From positions 96,893,198-96,957,197 of the forward strand of contig NC_080572.1 of NCBI RefSeq assembly GCF_030247185.1: a DNA stretch of 64,000 nt, written 5' to 3'. This DNA comes from Malaya genurostris. Taxonomy: Eukaryota > Arthropoda > Insecta > Diptera > Culicidae. Numbering within the stretch: the first letter of the stretch is position 1; the number at the start of each line of letters is the position of its first letter. Position numbers and translations under genes: made by a program. The notes below the pieces were generated by a model, which saw only the letters and a list, made by a program, of their open reading frames with translations, had not been told where the DNA came from and did no database searches. Positions 34,725 to 46,330 of the stretch are shown in pieces.

Positions 34725-36670
34725 CACAGTGGGGAAAAATGGACCAAAAACGCGACGATTTTTTTGGAGGCATGATACAGCTGACCACAAAGCACTTTTT
34801 TGGTGTAAAATGGTCAGTAAAATCGATTCCATGTATTTAGAAGGACCGCACGAAATGCTATCATGTTCATTTTACCCCAAGTTCCCTTTTGATACTGCAT
34901 TGTATTCAAGCTTAACTATATAACATAAAACCGAAGAACTTGTAGAAGAGCGAATAGAGAGTTTCCGATGTAAAAAAGTCTAACAAATCGATTGCATATA
35001 GTTTTATTGACAGCAGAAAACTCGTTGCACCGTTTTACCCCATTTCTTTTCTAGTTATAATATTCAGTTGAATTATGATCTACAATCCAAAAGCAGATCC
35101 AATGCGATCTATCAATATTGGTTCATAATACGTGCAAAACATCTGTGATCCAACAAAACACAATCGGAATGACAGTACTAGTCCGTTTAACCCGTTTTAC
35201 CCCAATTTATTTCATAAGTCGTATTTCTGGTTAAATTTTCTCTCGCATACCGAATGCAGGCTGATTGCGGTTGATGAAAATCAATTGATATTACGAAGAA
35301 AGACCTGAAAATAGGATTACAAAAGAATTCAATGACCGCACGAATCTTGCTATGCCGTTTTACCCCAATTTATTTTATAAGTCGTATTTCTGGTTAAACT
35401 TTCTTTCGCATACCGAAAGCAGGCTGATTGCGGTTGATGAAAATCAATTGATATTACGAAGAAAAACTTGAAAATAGGATTACAAATGAATTCAATGACC
35501 GCACGAATCTTGCTATACCGTTTTACCCCAATTTATTTCATAAGTCGTATTTCTGGTTAAACTTTCTTTCGCATACCGAAAGCAGGCTGATTGCGGTTGA
35601 TGAAAATCAATTGATATTACGAAGAAAGACCTGAAAATAAGATTACAAATGAATTCAATGACCGCACGAATCTTGCTATACCGTTTTACCCCAATTTATT
35701 TCATAAGTCGTATTTCTGGTTAAACTTTCTTTCGCATACCGAAAGCAGGCTGATTGCGGTTGATGAAAATCAATTGATATTACGAAGAAAGACCTGAAAA
35801 TAGGATTACAAATGAATTCAATGACCGCACGAATCTTGCTATACCGTTTTACCCCAATTTATTTCATAAGTCGTATTTCTGGTTAAACTTTCTTTCGCAT
35901 ACCGAAAGCTTCTTTCGAAAGGTCTTTCTTCGTAATATCAATCGCATTTCATCAACCGCAATCAGCCTGCTTTCGGTATGCGAAAGAAAGTTTAACCAGA
36001 AATACGACTTATGAAATAAATTGGGGTAAAACGGGTTAAACAGGCTAGTACTGTCTTTCCTTTGTGTTGAATTGGATAACAGATGTTTTGCACGTAATAT
36101 GAACCAATATTGGTAGGTCATATTGGATCTGCTTCGGGATTTTAAATCTGAATTCAACATTAAATTATATTAGTGGGAAAATTGGGGTAAAACGATGTAG
36201 CACGTAGCATGCGATCATGAACATCATCTGTGAATTATTATTTGAGGTTATATGCGAAACATAGAACTGTCTTGTTGAACCAAAATTGGTCCAAACACCG
36301 ATCAGTAAAACATTTTTTTCTGTAAATTCATGGAAAAAGATGACTGGGGGTAAAACAGAATACAGTTGTTTGCGGTCAATCTTATTAAAAACAATCCATT
36401 TATCTAACTTATGAGCATGTCAGGAATACCTTCCGATTGGTTGAATTGAATTTTTTCCTGAGTTTCACAGTTAGTTTTCAAAGTAAAGTCAGAAAAAAGA
36501 GGAATTGGAGCAAAACGGGCATGATAGTGAATTTTGCGGATCTTCTAACTATCATAAATCGATTCTACAGAAAAATTTGCATAAGAAATACTCATTTTGA
36601 AAATATTTGCTTATGTTTTTATGAAATTATTAAGCAAAGTCGCGTTTTTGATCGTTTTTTCCCCACTGTG
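34725..36670. mobile_element. Foldback element with CACAGTG ends (Transib/RAG-like)
   Basis: Both ends read inward CACAGTGGGGAAAAA and, 12 bases after the heptamer, CCAAAAACG (left) or TCAAAAACG (right). CGTTG flanks both sides. The body is a long inverted repeat meeting near 35910-35935. Both arms are built of about 163-bp units that are uniform in the middle and diverged outwards. No open frame resembles a transposase, so it is non-autonomous. Five-bp duplications and CAC-starting ends are known for Transib; classification is inference. Confidence 0.75.
35192..35910 (+). repeat. 163-bp tandem array, more than four units
   Basis: CCGTTTTACCCCAATTTATTT recurs at 35192, 35355, 35518, 35681 and 35844, exactly 163 bp apart. 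Units are nearly identical. The inverted partner at 35935-36040 carries the same sequence in reverse. Confidence 0.95.
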
Positions 36671-36675
36671 CGTTG
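36671..36675. repeat. Right 5-bp target duplication
   Basis: CGTTG directly after CACTGTG. Confidence 0.8.
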
Positions 36676-38237
36676 TTTGAAACCGGCCAACAAAACAATG
36701 ACGTTTGCATTCTGTTTGTTTACTTGACGTTCACTGGTGTGCTAGTTTCAATTGCCCACCAAATGCCCGAGATGTTGACAACAATAAACTTACTGGAGCG
36801 TCGTATCCTTGCCACCGGGCTGCAGCAATCAGTCTGTTGTTATATTGTTACCAGAATCTTGTCGGAATTCTGTCAGAACTCCGGTACAAGTTCTGGCAGC
36901 CAGTCTGAGGGGAAATCTGTCAATAGATAATAGTCAATGAATAATTGAGGACCGGATTTCTGTGTTTTTTTTTTTCTATTTCAAGCTATTTTAATTGATT
37001 TCGGAAAGCCGAAAAGTTGACCTGCACGAATATTGCAAACTTTGAAAGATTTGATAACATAAAAAGAGGTTGTTGCTAGAAGCTTTAATTACTTTTGCTG
37101 CTTCATAATCTCATGGCTATGAAGTTGTTGTGTGGGCGCTCCAAGGAGACCGAATCGAGGAAAAAGCTTTTCACAGTCTCTGTCACCGTGCCGGATGCGA
37201 ATCTCAGACAGTCGAAGCCGCCGAACGGTGTCCGATCCCATTACCATAAGTATGCGTTTCGCGTCTGCCGAGCCGGTTGGAATGTTTTCCGGCTAACTGC
37301 CGGAGCGCTTGGCCATGGGTTTACTCGCAAGTTAATGTGTTTCGTGGAATTTTCTTCCAACTTCGCAGAAGACGGAGGCTTAATGGGGAGGGCCCGGCTC
37401 GGTTCGAAGGTTGCTCAATTGAGTGAATTTATGCGAGGGTGGTTCGGTCCACGCTGGAATTCGTGAGCGTTTCAAAGTTTCCTAATCGATCCTGATTAAC
37501 GATTTAACCGATGGTCTGCGAGGAGCGGGCGGTGGACTGAAATTATGACGGTCCGGGGATCGTTTTGATGAATTTTGCCGAGAGCAATCTTTAAGCTGGT
37601 GGATGTTTTTCAAATATAATAAAGATTAGGTCATTCCCTAATGGGAGGAATGACGAAAATTAGATGAATTCTGAAGCAAATTTGTAAATGGAAGATGATT
37701 AAATTGTTTTCTACAGAACGGAACGCTATGCAATCACTTTGAAAATTGGTTACAGTGCTTCTACAGGATGCAATTGAACTTGTGATAAGATATCAGTTAT
37801 TATCTTAAATTGGTTCCAACAAGTTGTAATCTTTCAAAATACTCCACAATCCGTTAAATCTTAGATTTTGATTGGTTTTGAAGTCACTGTAGTCAATCGC
37901 TTGGGAACTGACCTTACCGCGACATTCGGAGTCGACTTCACTCTCTCGTTGAGTCTTATCCACTGGTAGTTTGGTCATTAAAATTGATCAAAAATTTATT
38001 AATTGCTTTCAAACGAGACCAGGTTTGTTATAATTGCTTCAGTAATCTGCAAGTAAATTGAGCAGTACAAAAAACTAGTTGAAAGGTACAAACACATTTT
38101 CCGATGTCGTCGAGCCGAGTCGAATAGAACACCGCACTTATTCTTCTTTATAGAGAAAAGCAAAATTAATTTTAGATTTGTGGTTTGTGATGTGTGATAT
38201 GCGATTTCTGTTTTTGCGATGTTTCATTTTCAACTTT
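36676..38237. other. Apparently single-copy, GC-richer stretch
   Basis: No repeat family recognised. 37095-37466 (plus) is open for 123 codons with balanced composition (contains VSVTVPDANLRQSKPPNGVR) but shows no domain and no splice context I can defend. It could be a UTR, a lineage-specific exon or chance. Confidence 0.35.
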
Positions 38238-40206
38238 CCAGTTTTCAGTTTTTAATTTTTAATTTTCAGCTTTCAGTTTTCAGTTTTCAGTTTTTAATTA
38301 TTAGTTTTCAGTTTTCAGTTTTCAGTTTTCAGTTTTCAGTTTTCAGTTTTCAGTTTTCAGTTTTCAGTTTTCAGTTTTCAGTTTTCAGTTTTCAGTTTTC
38401 AGTTTTCAGTTTTCAGTTTTCAGTTTGCAGTTTTCAGTTTTCAGTTTTCAGTTTTCAGTTTTCAGTTTTAAGTTTTCAGTTTTCAGTTTTCAGTTTTCAG
38501 TTTTCAGTTTTCAGTTTTCAGTTTTCAGTTTTCAGTTTTCAGTTTTCAGTTTTCAGTTTTCAGTTTTCAGTTTTCAGTTTTCAGTTTTCAGTTTTCAGTT
38601 TTCAGTTTTCAGTTTTCAGTTTTCAGTTTTCAGTTTTCAGTTTTCAGTTTTCAGTTTTCAGTTTTCAGTTTTCAGTTTTCAGTTTTCAGTTTTCAGTTTT
38701 CAGTTTTCAGTTTTCAGTTTTCAGTTTTCAGTTTTCAGTTTTCAGTTTTCAGTTTTCAGTTTTCAGTTTTCAGTTTTCAGTTTTCAGTTTTCAGTTTTCA
38801 GTTTTCAGTTTTCAGTTTTCAGTTTTCAGTTTTCAGTTTTCAGTTTTCAGTTTTCAGTTTTCAGTTTTCAGTTTTCAGTTTTCAGTTTTCAGTTTTCAGT
38901 TTTCAGTTTTCAGTTTTCAGTTTTCAGTTTTCAGTTTTCAGTTTTCAGTTTTCAGTTTTCAGTTTTCAGTTTTCAGTTTTCAGTTTTCAGTTTTCAGTTT
39001 TCAGTTTTCAGTTTTCAGTTTTCAGTTTTCAGTTTTCAGTTTTCAGTTTTCAGTTTTCAGTTTTCAGTTTTCAGTTTTCAGTTTTCAGTTTTCAGTTTTC
39101 AGTTTTCAGTTTTCAGTTTTCAGTTTTCAGTTTTCAGTTTTCAGTTTTCAGTTTTCAGTTTTCAGTTTTCAGTTTTCAGTTTTCAGTTTTCAGTTTTCAG
39201 TTTTCAGTTTTCAGTTTTCAGTTTTCAGTTTTCAGTTTTCAGTTTTCAGTTTTCAGTTTTCAGTTTTCAGTTTTCAGTTTTCAGTTTTCAGTTTTCAGTT
39301 TTCAGTTTTCAGTTTTCAGTTTTCAGTTTTCAGTTTTCAGTTTTCAGTTTTTAATTATTAGTTTTCAGTTTTCAGTTTTCAGTTTTCAGTTTTCAGTTTT
39401 CAGTTTTCAGTTTTCAGTTTTCAGTTTTCAGTTTTCAGTTTTCAGTTTTCAGTTTTCAGTTTTCAGTTTTCAGTTTTCAGTTTTCAGTTTTCAGTTTTCA
39501 GTTTTCAGTTTTCAGTTTTCAGTTTTCAGTTTTCAGTTTTAAGTTTTCAGTTTTCAGTTTTCAGTTTTCAGTTTTCAGTTTTCAGTTTTCAGTTTTCAGT
39601 TTTCAGTTTTCAGTTTTCAGTTTTCAGTTTTCAGTTTTCAGTTTTCAGTTTTCAGTTTTCAGTTTTCAGTTTTCAGTTTTCAGTTTTCAGTTTTCAGTTT
39701 TCAGTTTTCAGTTTTCAGTTTTCAGTTTTCAGTTTTCAGTTTTCAGTTTTCAGTTTTCAGTTTTCAGTTTTCAGTTTTCAGTTTTCAGTTTTCAGTTTTC
39801 AGTTTTCAGTTTTCAGTTTTCAGTTTTCAGTTTTCAGTTTTCAGTTTTCAGTTTTCAGTTTTCAGTTTTCAGTTTTCAGTTTTCAGTTTTCAGTTTTCAG
39901 TTTTCAGTTTTCAGTTTTCAGTTTTCAGTTTTCAGTTTTCAGTTTTCAGTTTTCAGTTTTCAGTTTTCAGTTTTCAGTTTTCAGTTTTCAGTTTTCAGTT
40001 TTCAGTTTTCAGTTTTCAGTTTTCAGTTTTCAGTTTTCAGTTTTCAGTTTTCAGTTTTCAGTTTTCAGTTTTCAGTTTTCAGTTTTCAGTTTTCAGTTTT
40101 CAGTTTTCAGTTTTCAGTTTTCAGTTTTCAGTTTTCAGTTTTCAGTTTTCAGTTTTCAGTTTTCAGTTTTCAGTTTTCAGTTTTCAGTTTTCAGTTCTCA
40201 ATTTTC
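38238..40206 (+). repeat. Heptanucleotide satellite (TTTTCAG)n
   Basis: About 1.97 kb, roughly 270 units, with few variants. Two rare variants recur in the same order: TTTTTAATTATTAG at 38291 and 39348, and TTTTAAG around 38465 and 39536. The offsets are 1057 and 1071 bp, both multiples of 7. The open frames through it (FSVFSFQ repeats) are artefacts, because the unit lacks a stop in any frame. Confidence 0.98.
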
Positions 40207-40212
40207 AGTTCT

Positions 40213-40988
40213 TAACTTTCAACTTTCAACTTTCAACTTTCAACTTTCAACTTTCAACTTTCAGCTTTCAACATTCAACTTTCAACTTTCAACTTTCAAC
40301 TTTCAACTTTCAACTTTCAACTTTCAACTTTCAACTTTCAACTTTCAACTTTCAACTTTCAACTTTCAACTTTCAACTTTCAACTTTCAACTTTCAACTT
40401 TCAACTTTCAACTTTCAACTCTCAACTTTCAACTTTCAACTTTCAACTTTCAACTTTCAACTTTCAACTTTCAACTTTCAACTTTCAACTTTCAACTTTC
40501 AACTTTCAACTTTCAACTTTCAACTTTCAACTTTCAACTTTCAACTTTCAACTTTCAACTTTCAACTTTCAACTTTCAACTTTCAACTTTCAACTTTCAA
40601 CTTTCAACTTTCAACTTTCAACTTTCAACTTTCAACTTTCAACTTTCAACTTTCAACTTTCAACTTTCAACTTTCAACTTTCAACTTTCAACTTTCAACT
40701 TTCAACTTTCAACTTTCAACTTTCAACTTTCAACTTTCAACTTTCAACTTTCAACTTTTAACTTTCAACTTTCAACTTTCAACTTTCAACTTTCAACTTT
40801 CAACTTTCAACTTTCAAATTTCAACTTTCAACTTTCAAATTTCAACTGTCAACTTTCAACTTTCAACTTTCAACTTTCAACTTTCAACTTTCAACTTTCA
40901 ACTTTCAACTTTCAACTTTCAACTTTCAACTTTCAACTTTCAACTTTCAACTTTCAACTTTCAACTTTCAACTTTCAACTTTCAACTT
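40213..40988 (+). repeat. Heptanucleotide satellite (AACTTTC)n, first block
   Basis: About 110 units following a short transition (TTCTCAATTTTCAGTTC). A few single-base variants. Confidence 0.98.
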
Positions 40989-41118
40989 TCAAGTTTCAAG
41001 TTTCAAGTTTCAAGTTTCAAGTTTCAAGTTTCAAGTTTCAAGTTTCAAGTTTCAAGTTTCAAGTTTCAAGTTTCAAGTTTCAAGTTTCAAGTTTCAAGTT
41101 TCAAGTTTCAAGTTTCAT
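40989..41118 (+). repeat. Heptanucleotide satellite (AAGTTTC)n, inner block
   Basis: About 18 homogeneous units differing by one base from the surrounding (AACTTTC)n. Boundaries are abrupt on both sides (left junction TTTCAACTTTCAAGTTTC). Confidence 0.97.
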
Positions 41119-41770
41119 GGTTCAACTTTCAACTTTCAACTTTCAACTTTCAACTTTCAACTTTCAACTTTCAACTTTCAACTTTCAACTTTCAACTTTC
41201 AACTTTCAACTTTCAACTTTCAACTTTCAACTTTCAACTTTCAACTTTTAACTTTCAACTTTCAACTTTCAACTTTCAACTTTCAACTTTCAACTTTCAA
41301 CTTTCAACTTTCAACTTTCAACTTTCAACTTTCAACTTTCAACTTTCAACTTTCAACTTTCAACTTTCAACTTTCAATTTTCAACTTTCAACTTTTAACT
41401 TTCAACTTTCAACTTTCAACTTTCAACTTTCAACTTTCAACTTTCAACTTTCAACTTTCAACTTTCAACTTTCAACTTTCAACTTTCAACTTTCAACTTT
41501 CAACTTTCAACTTTCAACTTTCAACTTTCAACTTTCAACTTTCAACTTTCAACTTTCAACTTTCAACTTTCAACTTTCAACTTTCAACTTTCAACTTTCA
41601 ACTTTCAACTTTCAACTTTCAACTTTCAACTTTCAACTTTCAACTTTCAACTTTCAACTTTCAACTTTCAACTTTCAACTTTCAACTTTCAACTTTCAAC
41701 TTTCAACTTTCAACTTTCAACTTTCAACTTTCAACTTTCTACTTTCAACTTTCAACTTTCAACTTTCAAT
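41119..41770 (+). repeat. Heptanucleotide satellite (AACTTTC)n, second block
   Basis: About 93 units after GTTTCATGG, ending in degenerate TTTTTCACATTCAAGATTC. Confidence 0.97.
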
Positions 41771-42379
41771 TTTTCACATTCAAGATTCAAGTTTCGAATT
41801 TCTAGTTCCGTTCCATTTTTATTGTTAAATTTCAATGTTTAAATTTTTATCTCATGCTTTCTTTGTTCTTTTTCAAGGGAGGAAGTTCAACATACTAACT
41901 TGGACATTTGTCTCACGTGTTTAATTTTTTTTTGTTCTGTTCCAGTGCATCAAAATATTGTGCTGTCGCTCCCACTTGCCATGCCGCTCGCATGAGTAGC
42001 ACCGAGCCCAGAGCAAAAAGACATACCACAGCTCGTCCCATTCGACTGTTCGTGACACAATTTCCACGCGCTCGTTTTCAACCATCCAACCCAACCAGAA
42101 TAGCATCATCTCCAGGGTGAAATTATTCTTACATGTGAAAAAGGGAAAAAAGGAACCCACGACGTGTGTCATACACGGATTCCAGATACTCCAACCCACT
42201 GTTGAAGGAAACGTCATACACATCCAACGCTTCGTAATAGCAAAAGAACAAGAGCGGAAGGAATTCTTTGACGAGGTGAGGAGTTTTTCATTCCCTGGAG
42301 CATTCGGCGCCAAACGACAGTCAGAAGCTCGGAAAGGTATGAGCTATAGTATGGGAAAATATTAATAGCTCCGGTGGTC
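41771..42379. other. Single-copy sequence upstream of the putative exon
   Basis: Open frames on both strands (41921-42313 minus, 42117-42365 plus) overlap each other and lack domains. May hold a promoter, but no element is clear enough to call. Confidence 0.35.
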
Positions 42380-43220
42380 GTCACACCCGTCGGAAAGCAC
42401 ATTAATTTTCACCGTGCTGACTGTTGACTACGACCCGTGTGTTAGCGAACTAGAATTACTGTTGGTTGCCAACATCTGTCAGGACCCTATGAGCGAGCCA
42501 AGGTTCTAGATTGGAACGAAGTGAGTGGAGTGCTGCTGCTGGAAAAGAAAGGATATTAAAGCTTCCGTGAATCCTTTTCTCACCTTAGAGATCCGTACAT
42601 TGAACGACAAACAAAAAACGGTACGCTCGTTGGAACGCAGCCAAGGTGATTATAGCGGAAAGCGGAAGAAAATTCAAATTACCTAACACCGTGTAATGAT
42701 AAGTGATTATTAAGTGAACGATCTCAGATAACACGCTTCATTCCGACTCGACTCTGGGCTGCATCGTTGAAAAGAAGGCCAAACGACTACTGATAGCGGG
42801 AAATAAATTGCTGCTTTCCACAGCACCGAACCCCGACCACTGAACTGACTTAACAAACGAAGAAAGATCGTGAGTTTTCATCGCATTCAATGGGTGTGTG
42901 TTTGGCTACTGGCTTGTTCGTGGAGCCGAAAGCAAAGCAAGGATTTCTGAGCCTGACTCTACAGTGAAAAACAAGCCTGAAAGTTCGTATTGAAGCAGTG
43001 CAAGAAGAATAAATTAAAAATCATATTCATTGATAAATTACACTCGGTGTTCCGTTAAGACTTACCGTCGAATGCAGCACTAAGGCGGAGGGATAAAACT
43101 TCGCTGACCTAGTTGAAGGCGGCATAAATAGATAAGGACTTACGCGAGGAAGAAATACGGGCGGATTTACATTTCCACTCGAACCGGGTGCATCAGATGC
43201 CGGATACAATCACATAAAAG
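42380..43220 (+). other. Putative noncoding first exon of a host gene
   Basis: GC-richer, single-copy sequence ends at CACATAAAAG followed by GTAAGC at 43221, a near-consensus splice donor. Many short upstream frames and no long one fit a long 5' UTR. The start is uncertain; I put it near 42380, after the frame that ends at 42365. The following sequence (43221 on) is AT-rich and repeat-laden, as expected of a first intron. No acceptor or coding exon is visible downstream in the window. Confidence 0.35.
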
Positions 43221-43594
43221 GTAAGCTTTCTTAACTTGGCTTGTGTTCATTTGCCGTCTCATTTATCCGTTGGGTTGTTTTTCAACTCCAACGATTGATG
43301 AGCATTACGGCTAGGATTGAATGCAATCGGGTCGGCTTGCGACTGGAAACGCATTTATATTCCAACTAAATAGATGCGAACAGCCTGAAATTGAAAGAAA
43401 AAGCTTGATCGAGGGTATTCAATTTATTTCTACCAAGCAGTTCAAAGAATTCAATATCAATAGTGTTTGAATTTCTGAAGAATATCATTCAAGACAACAT
43501 TCTCAATGCAGAAGCTGTTAGCAACCCTTTCATTCAGCAGGGGAAATTGTGAAGAACAAACATGAAGAGAGAATGACTTGGATATGAAATACAT
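43221..43594. other. Noncoding; possible start of intron 1
   Basis: Follows the GTAAGC donor. No gene recognised. Confidence 0.35.
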
Positions 43595-44180
43595 CCCGAT
43601 CAGAAGAGAATAGCAAACGAAGACCATGTTATGTCATTCTTTTCAGAATAGCAAAATAGTTCTGTTTGGTATTGGTTAGGTTGAATTAAGAGCTAAAATA
43701 TCAAAACTGAATACCAAAAATTTACACCATGCATACCAGATTCATAACAAGTTGACCTATTTAAGATACCAAAACTATACCACAAGAATATTAGTTTATA
43801 CCCAATTTCTTTCTTGATGTGTATATGAACCCAATTTTGATTACTACGATTTAATCGTGCTGATCTAAAAATAGAATCACAAGCTTACCCGATCAGAAGA
43901 GAATAGCAAACGAAGACCATGTTATGTCATTCTTTTCAGAATAGCAAAATAGTTCTGTTTGGTATTGGTTAGGTTGAATTAAGAGCTAAAATATCAAAAC
44001 TGAATACCAAAAATTTACACCATGCATACCAGATTCATAACAAGTTGACCTATTTAAGATACCAAAACTATACCACAAGAATATTAGTTTATACCCAATT
44101 TCTTTCTTGATGTGTATATGAACCCAATTTTGATTACTACGATTTAATCGTGCTGATCTAAAAATAGAATCACAAGCTTA
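43595..44180. repeat. Identical 293-bp tandem duplication
   Basis: 43595-43887 and 43888-44180 (both CCCGATCAGAAGAGAATAGC..CACAAGCTTA) read the same throughout by eye. The unit is otherwise nonrepetitive. Confidence 0.95.
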
Positions 44181-45561
44181 ATGTATTTATAGCCAACATT
44201 TAGGCGTATGAAATTTGCCATAAAAATTATTGAGAGGGTGAGCTTAATTGCATACTTGAAGGCTAAATTAGTTGTGAATTATATTGAACATGTTTTGTTA
44301 AAGATGAAATAGTTTCGAACCTACGCTTATGAAGTGGAAGTCGGTAGCTTCAACTCAAGGCCATGGCATCCGATTGATAGTGAGTGGAAATACAGCCATT
44401 ATATTATAAGCCCTTCGACTTCGTCATACAGATATGAGAACGCTTTCATCGCTGCATCGAACTGTTTAATTTTTTGTCTCTTTCCTTCCGTGGTAATGAA
44501 TAATCGAATTGCAAAATCAGGTCTGCGTTTACTATTATCAATCTAAAAACAAAATCAATAATTTCTGGAGCATAAAAAAATACTTTGCCAATTTTAAATG
44601 TGAATGAGGTGATACAGATATTGAATTTACTTCAACAAGCAACCTTCTAATCCTTCTTGGAATATGAACGGGATGGTTTTGCTTACTATCACTTATTATT
44701 TGTTTGAGTTGCCCTTGGGTATTAAGAAACGTTTATCGCCGTCAAAGGTTCTCATTTTCTCATACACTGCTGTAGTTTCTAATTTTTTAACAGAGTTCTG
44801 GATACACATATAATTTTATGACAAGTGGGTATTGCAGACCGTAATTCGACAATACAAAGAAAGAAAATATCTTAAATGTCCATAGAACTAGTATGGAGTA
44901 AGACCTATCCCCCAAAAAACACATTTTGTAAAGAATAAACATAATATATGTTAACCGGAATCCATTTCGTCTATTCCCTTTTTGTAAACGTTTGTAAGGG
45001 ACACACTAAGAGAAAATCATGTAAGTTTACGTTTCAATTCACTTAAATTTACAACCAAAAGCATGTACAAATTTATCATGTTTCTAAATTAACTTACAAC
45101 TTTTAATATGTCAATATCGGATGAATACAATTAAATTTAGAAAAGCAGTTTAAGTATGTATATTTGAATGCAGAAACCGAACACGGACTTAAGATTACTA
45201 AATTTTTTAGAAAACATGTATTTTGAGAGAACCGAACAAACATTTCTATCGAAAGAACAAGTTTAGTTTTGACCGAATTTTACTGCGAATGAAGAACAAT
45301 TTGTTTATTTGTTACGTGATCTGATCCACGCTACGTTCCTAAACGACAGTCGGCCCAAAAGTAATCGGATATAGGCATTTGTTTCGGAAGAACCAGCTAA
45401 CCAGAAGCTATACCCCTGTTCTTGTGTACAATTTTTTTGCACGGTTCTAGAAATGAAGATGTTTTAGAACAATTTTTGTCTGTTTTTTTTTTTACACCCA
45501 ATGTTCAAAAGTACTTCTCCGATTTTTGCATTGATTTACCAATTTACATTCGCTGATTATT
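44181..45561. other. Noncoding
   Basis: No gene recognised. 44334-44546 is open but domain-free. Confidence 0.45.
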
Positions 45562-46330
45562 GTGTTTTGCCTTTCCCATATAGAAAAGTTGTGCAATCAC
45601 TGTGAAAATCTACTATTAAACCAAGACTCAGAGGGTCGAGTGTCAAATCCGAATCCGTGTCAAATCTCGAATCCGTTCGTCGAGATCGGCAAAATCTGTA
45701 TGTGTGTGCACTTTCTCTCAGAGTTGGCTGAACTGATTTTCATAAACTTAGATTCATATGAAAGATCTTGTGATCCTATACAATGCTCAAGAATTTTATA
45801 TGAATCCGAATTCTGGTTACGGAGTTACAGGGAGATAAGTGCAAAAAATTTTATTACCCTCATAATTGACTTTTTTAGCTTTTCATAAGTGACCATGTAG
45901 AGAGCTGCGATTTGCTTGAAAATTTATCATAATTTTTTCTAGTAACTAGATCTTGCTGACAGATCACCAAATAATCTCACTACAGTTATACCGGTCCCCA
46001 GTTTCCGGTTCCCTAAGTACCGGAAAATAGTGAATTTTCTCCGTGAAGATTTTTCAGAGATTAACTGGTGAATTTTCATAAACTTAGGTGTAAATGAAAC
46101 GTAAACGTTGTGCAGATGCGACTTTCGGTTTCGGAATTACAAGGTGATGTAGGCTTAAACTTTAAAACAGTCGTCAAAGAGCGACGATGTGGGAAATGGA
46201 CAAAACCGGATCCCTCGAAAAAAAATTCTCGAATTCATAACTTAGACGGCAACCCGATTAAACGATTAAACAATACGTACATGTTCAGATTGTTCACGGT
46301 CAGTGTCCCATCTCAGATCTCACAATAATG
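45562..46330. repeat. Diverged dispersed repeat
   Basis: Contains CGTTCGTCGAGATCGGCAAAATCTG, TGTGTGTGCACTTTCTCTCAGAG and GTTTCCGGTTCCC phrases, shared in spirit with 55700-56000 and with the ends of the 1.9-kb repeats. Open frames look incidental. Confidence 0.5.

Noticed and set aside
35192..35910. Regular 163-bp direct repeats considered as a CRISPR array
   Set aside because: Whole units are repeated without unique spacers, inside a eukaryotic foldback element.
38219..39361. 380-codon open frame of FSVFSFQ repeats
   Set aside because: The 7-bp unit has no stop in any frame, so the frame is a by-product of the satellite.
38238..41770. Heptamer arrays as telomeric DNA
   Set aside because: Units do not match insect TTAGG or known dipteran telomere repeats, and they are interstitial.
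41921..42313. 130-codon minus-strand frame
   Set aside because: Overlaps plus-strand frames and the presumed exon upstream region; no domain.
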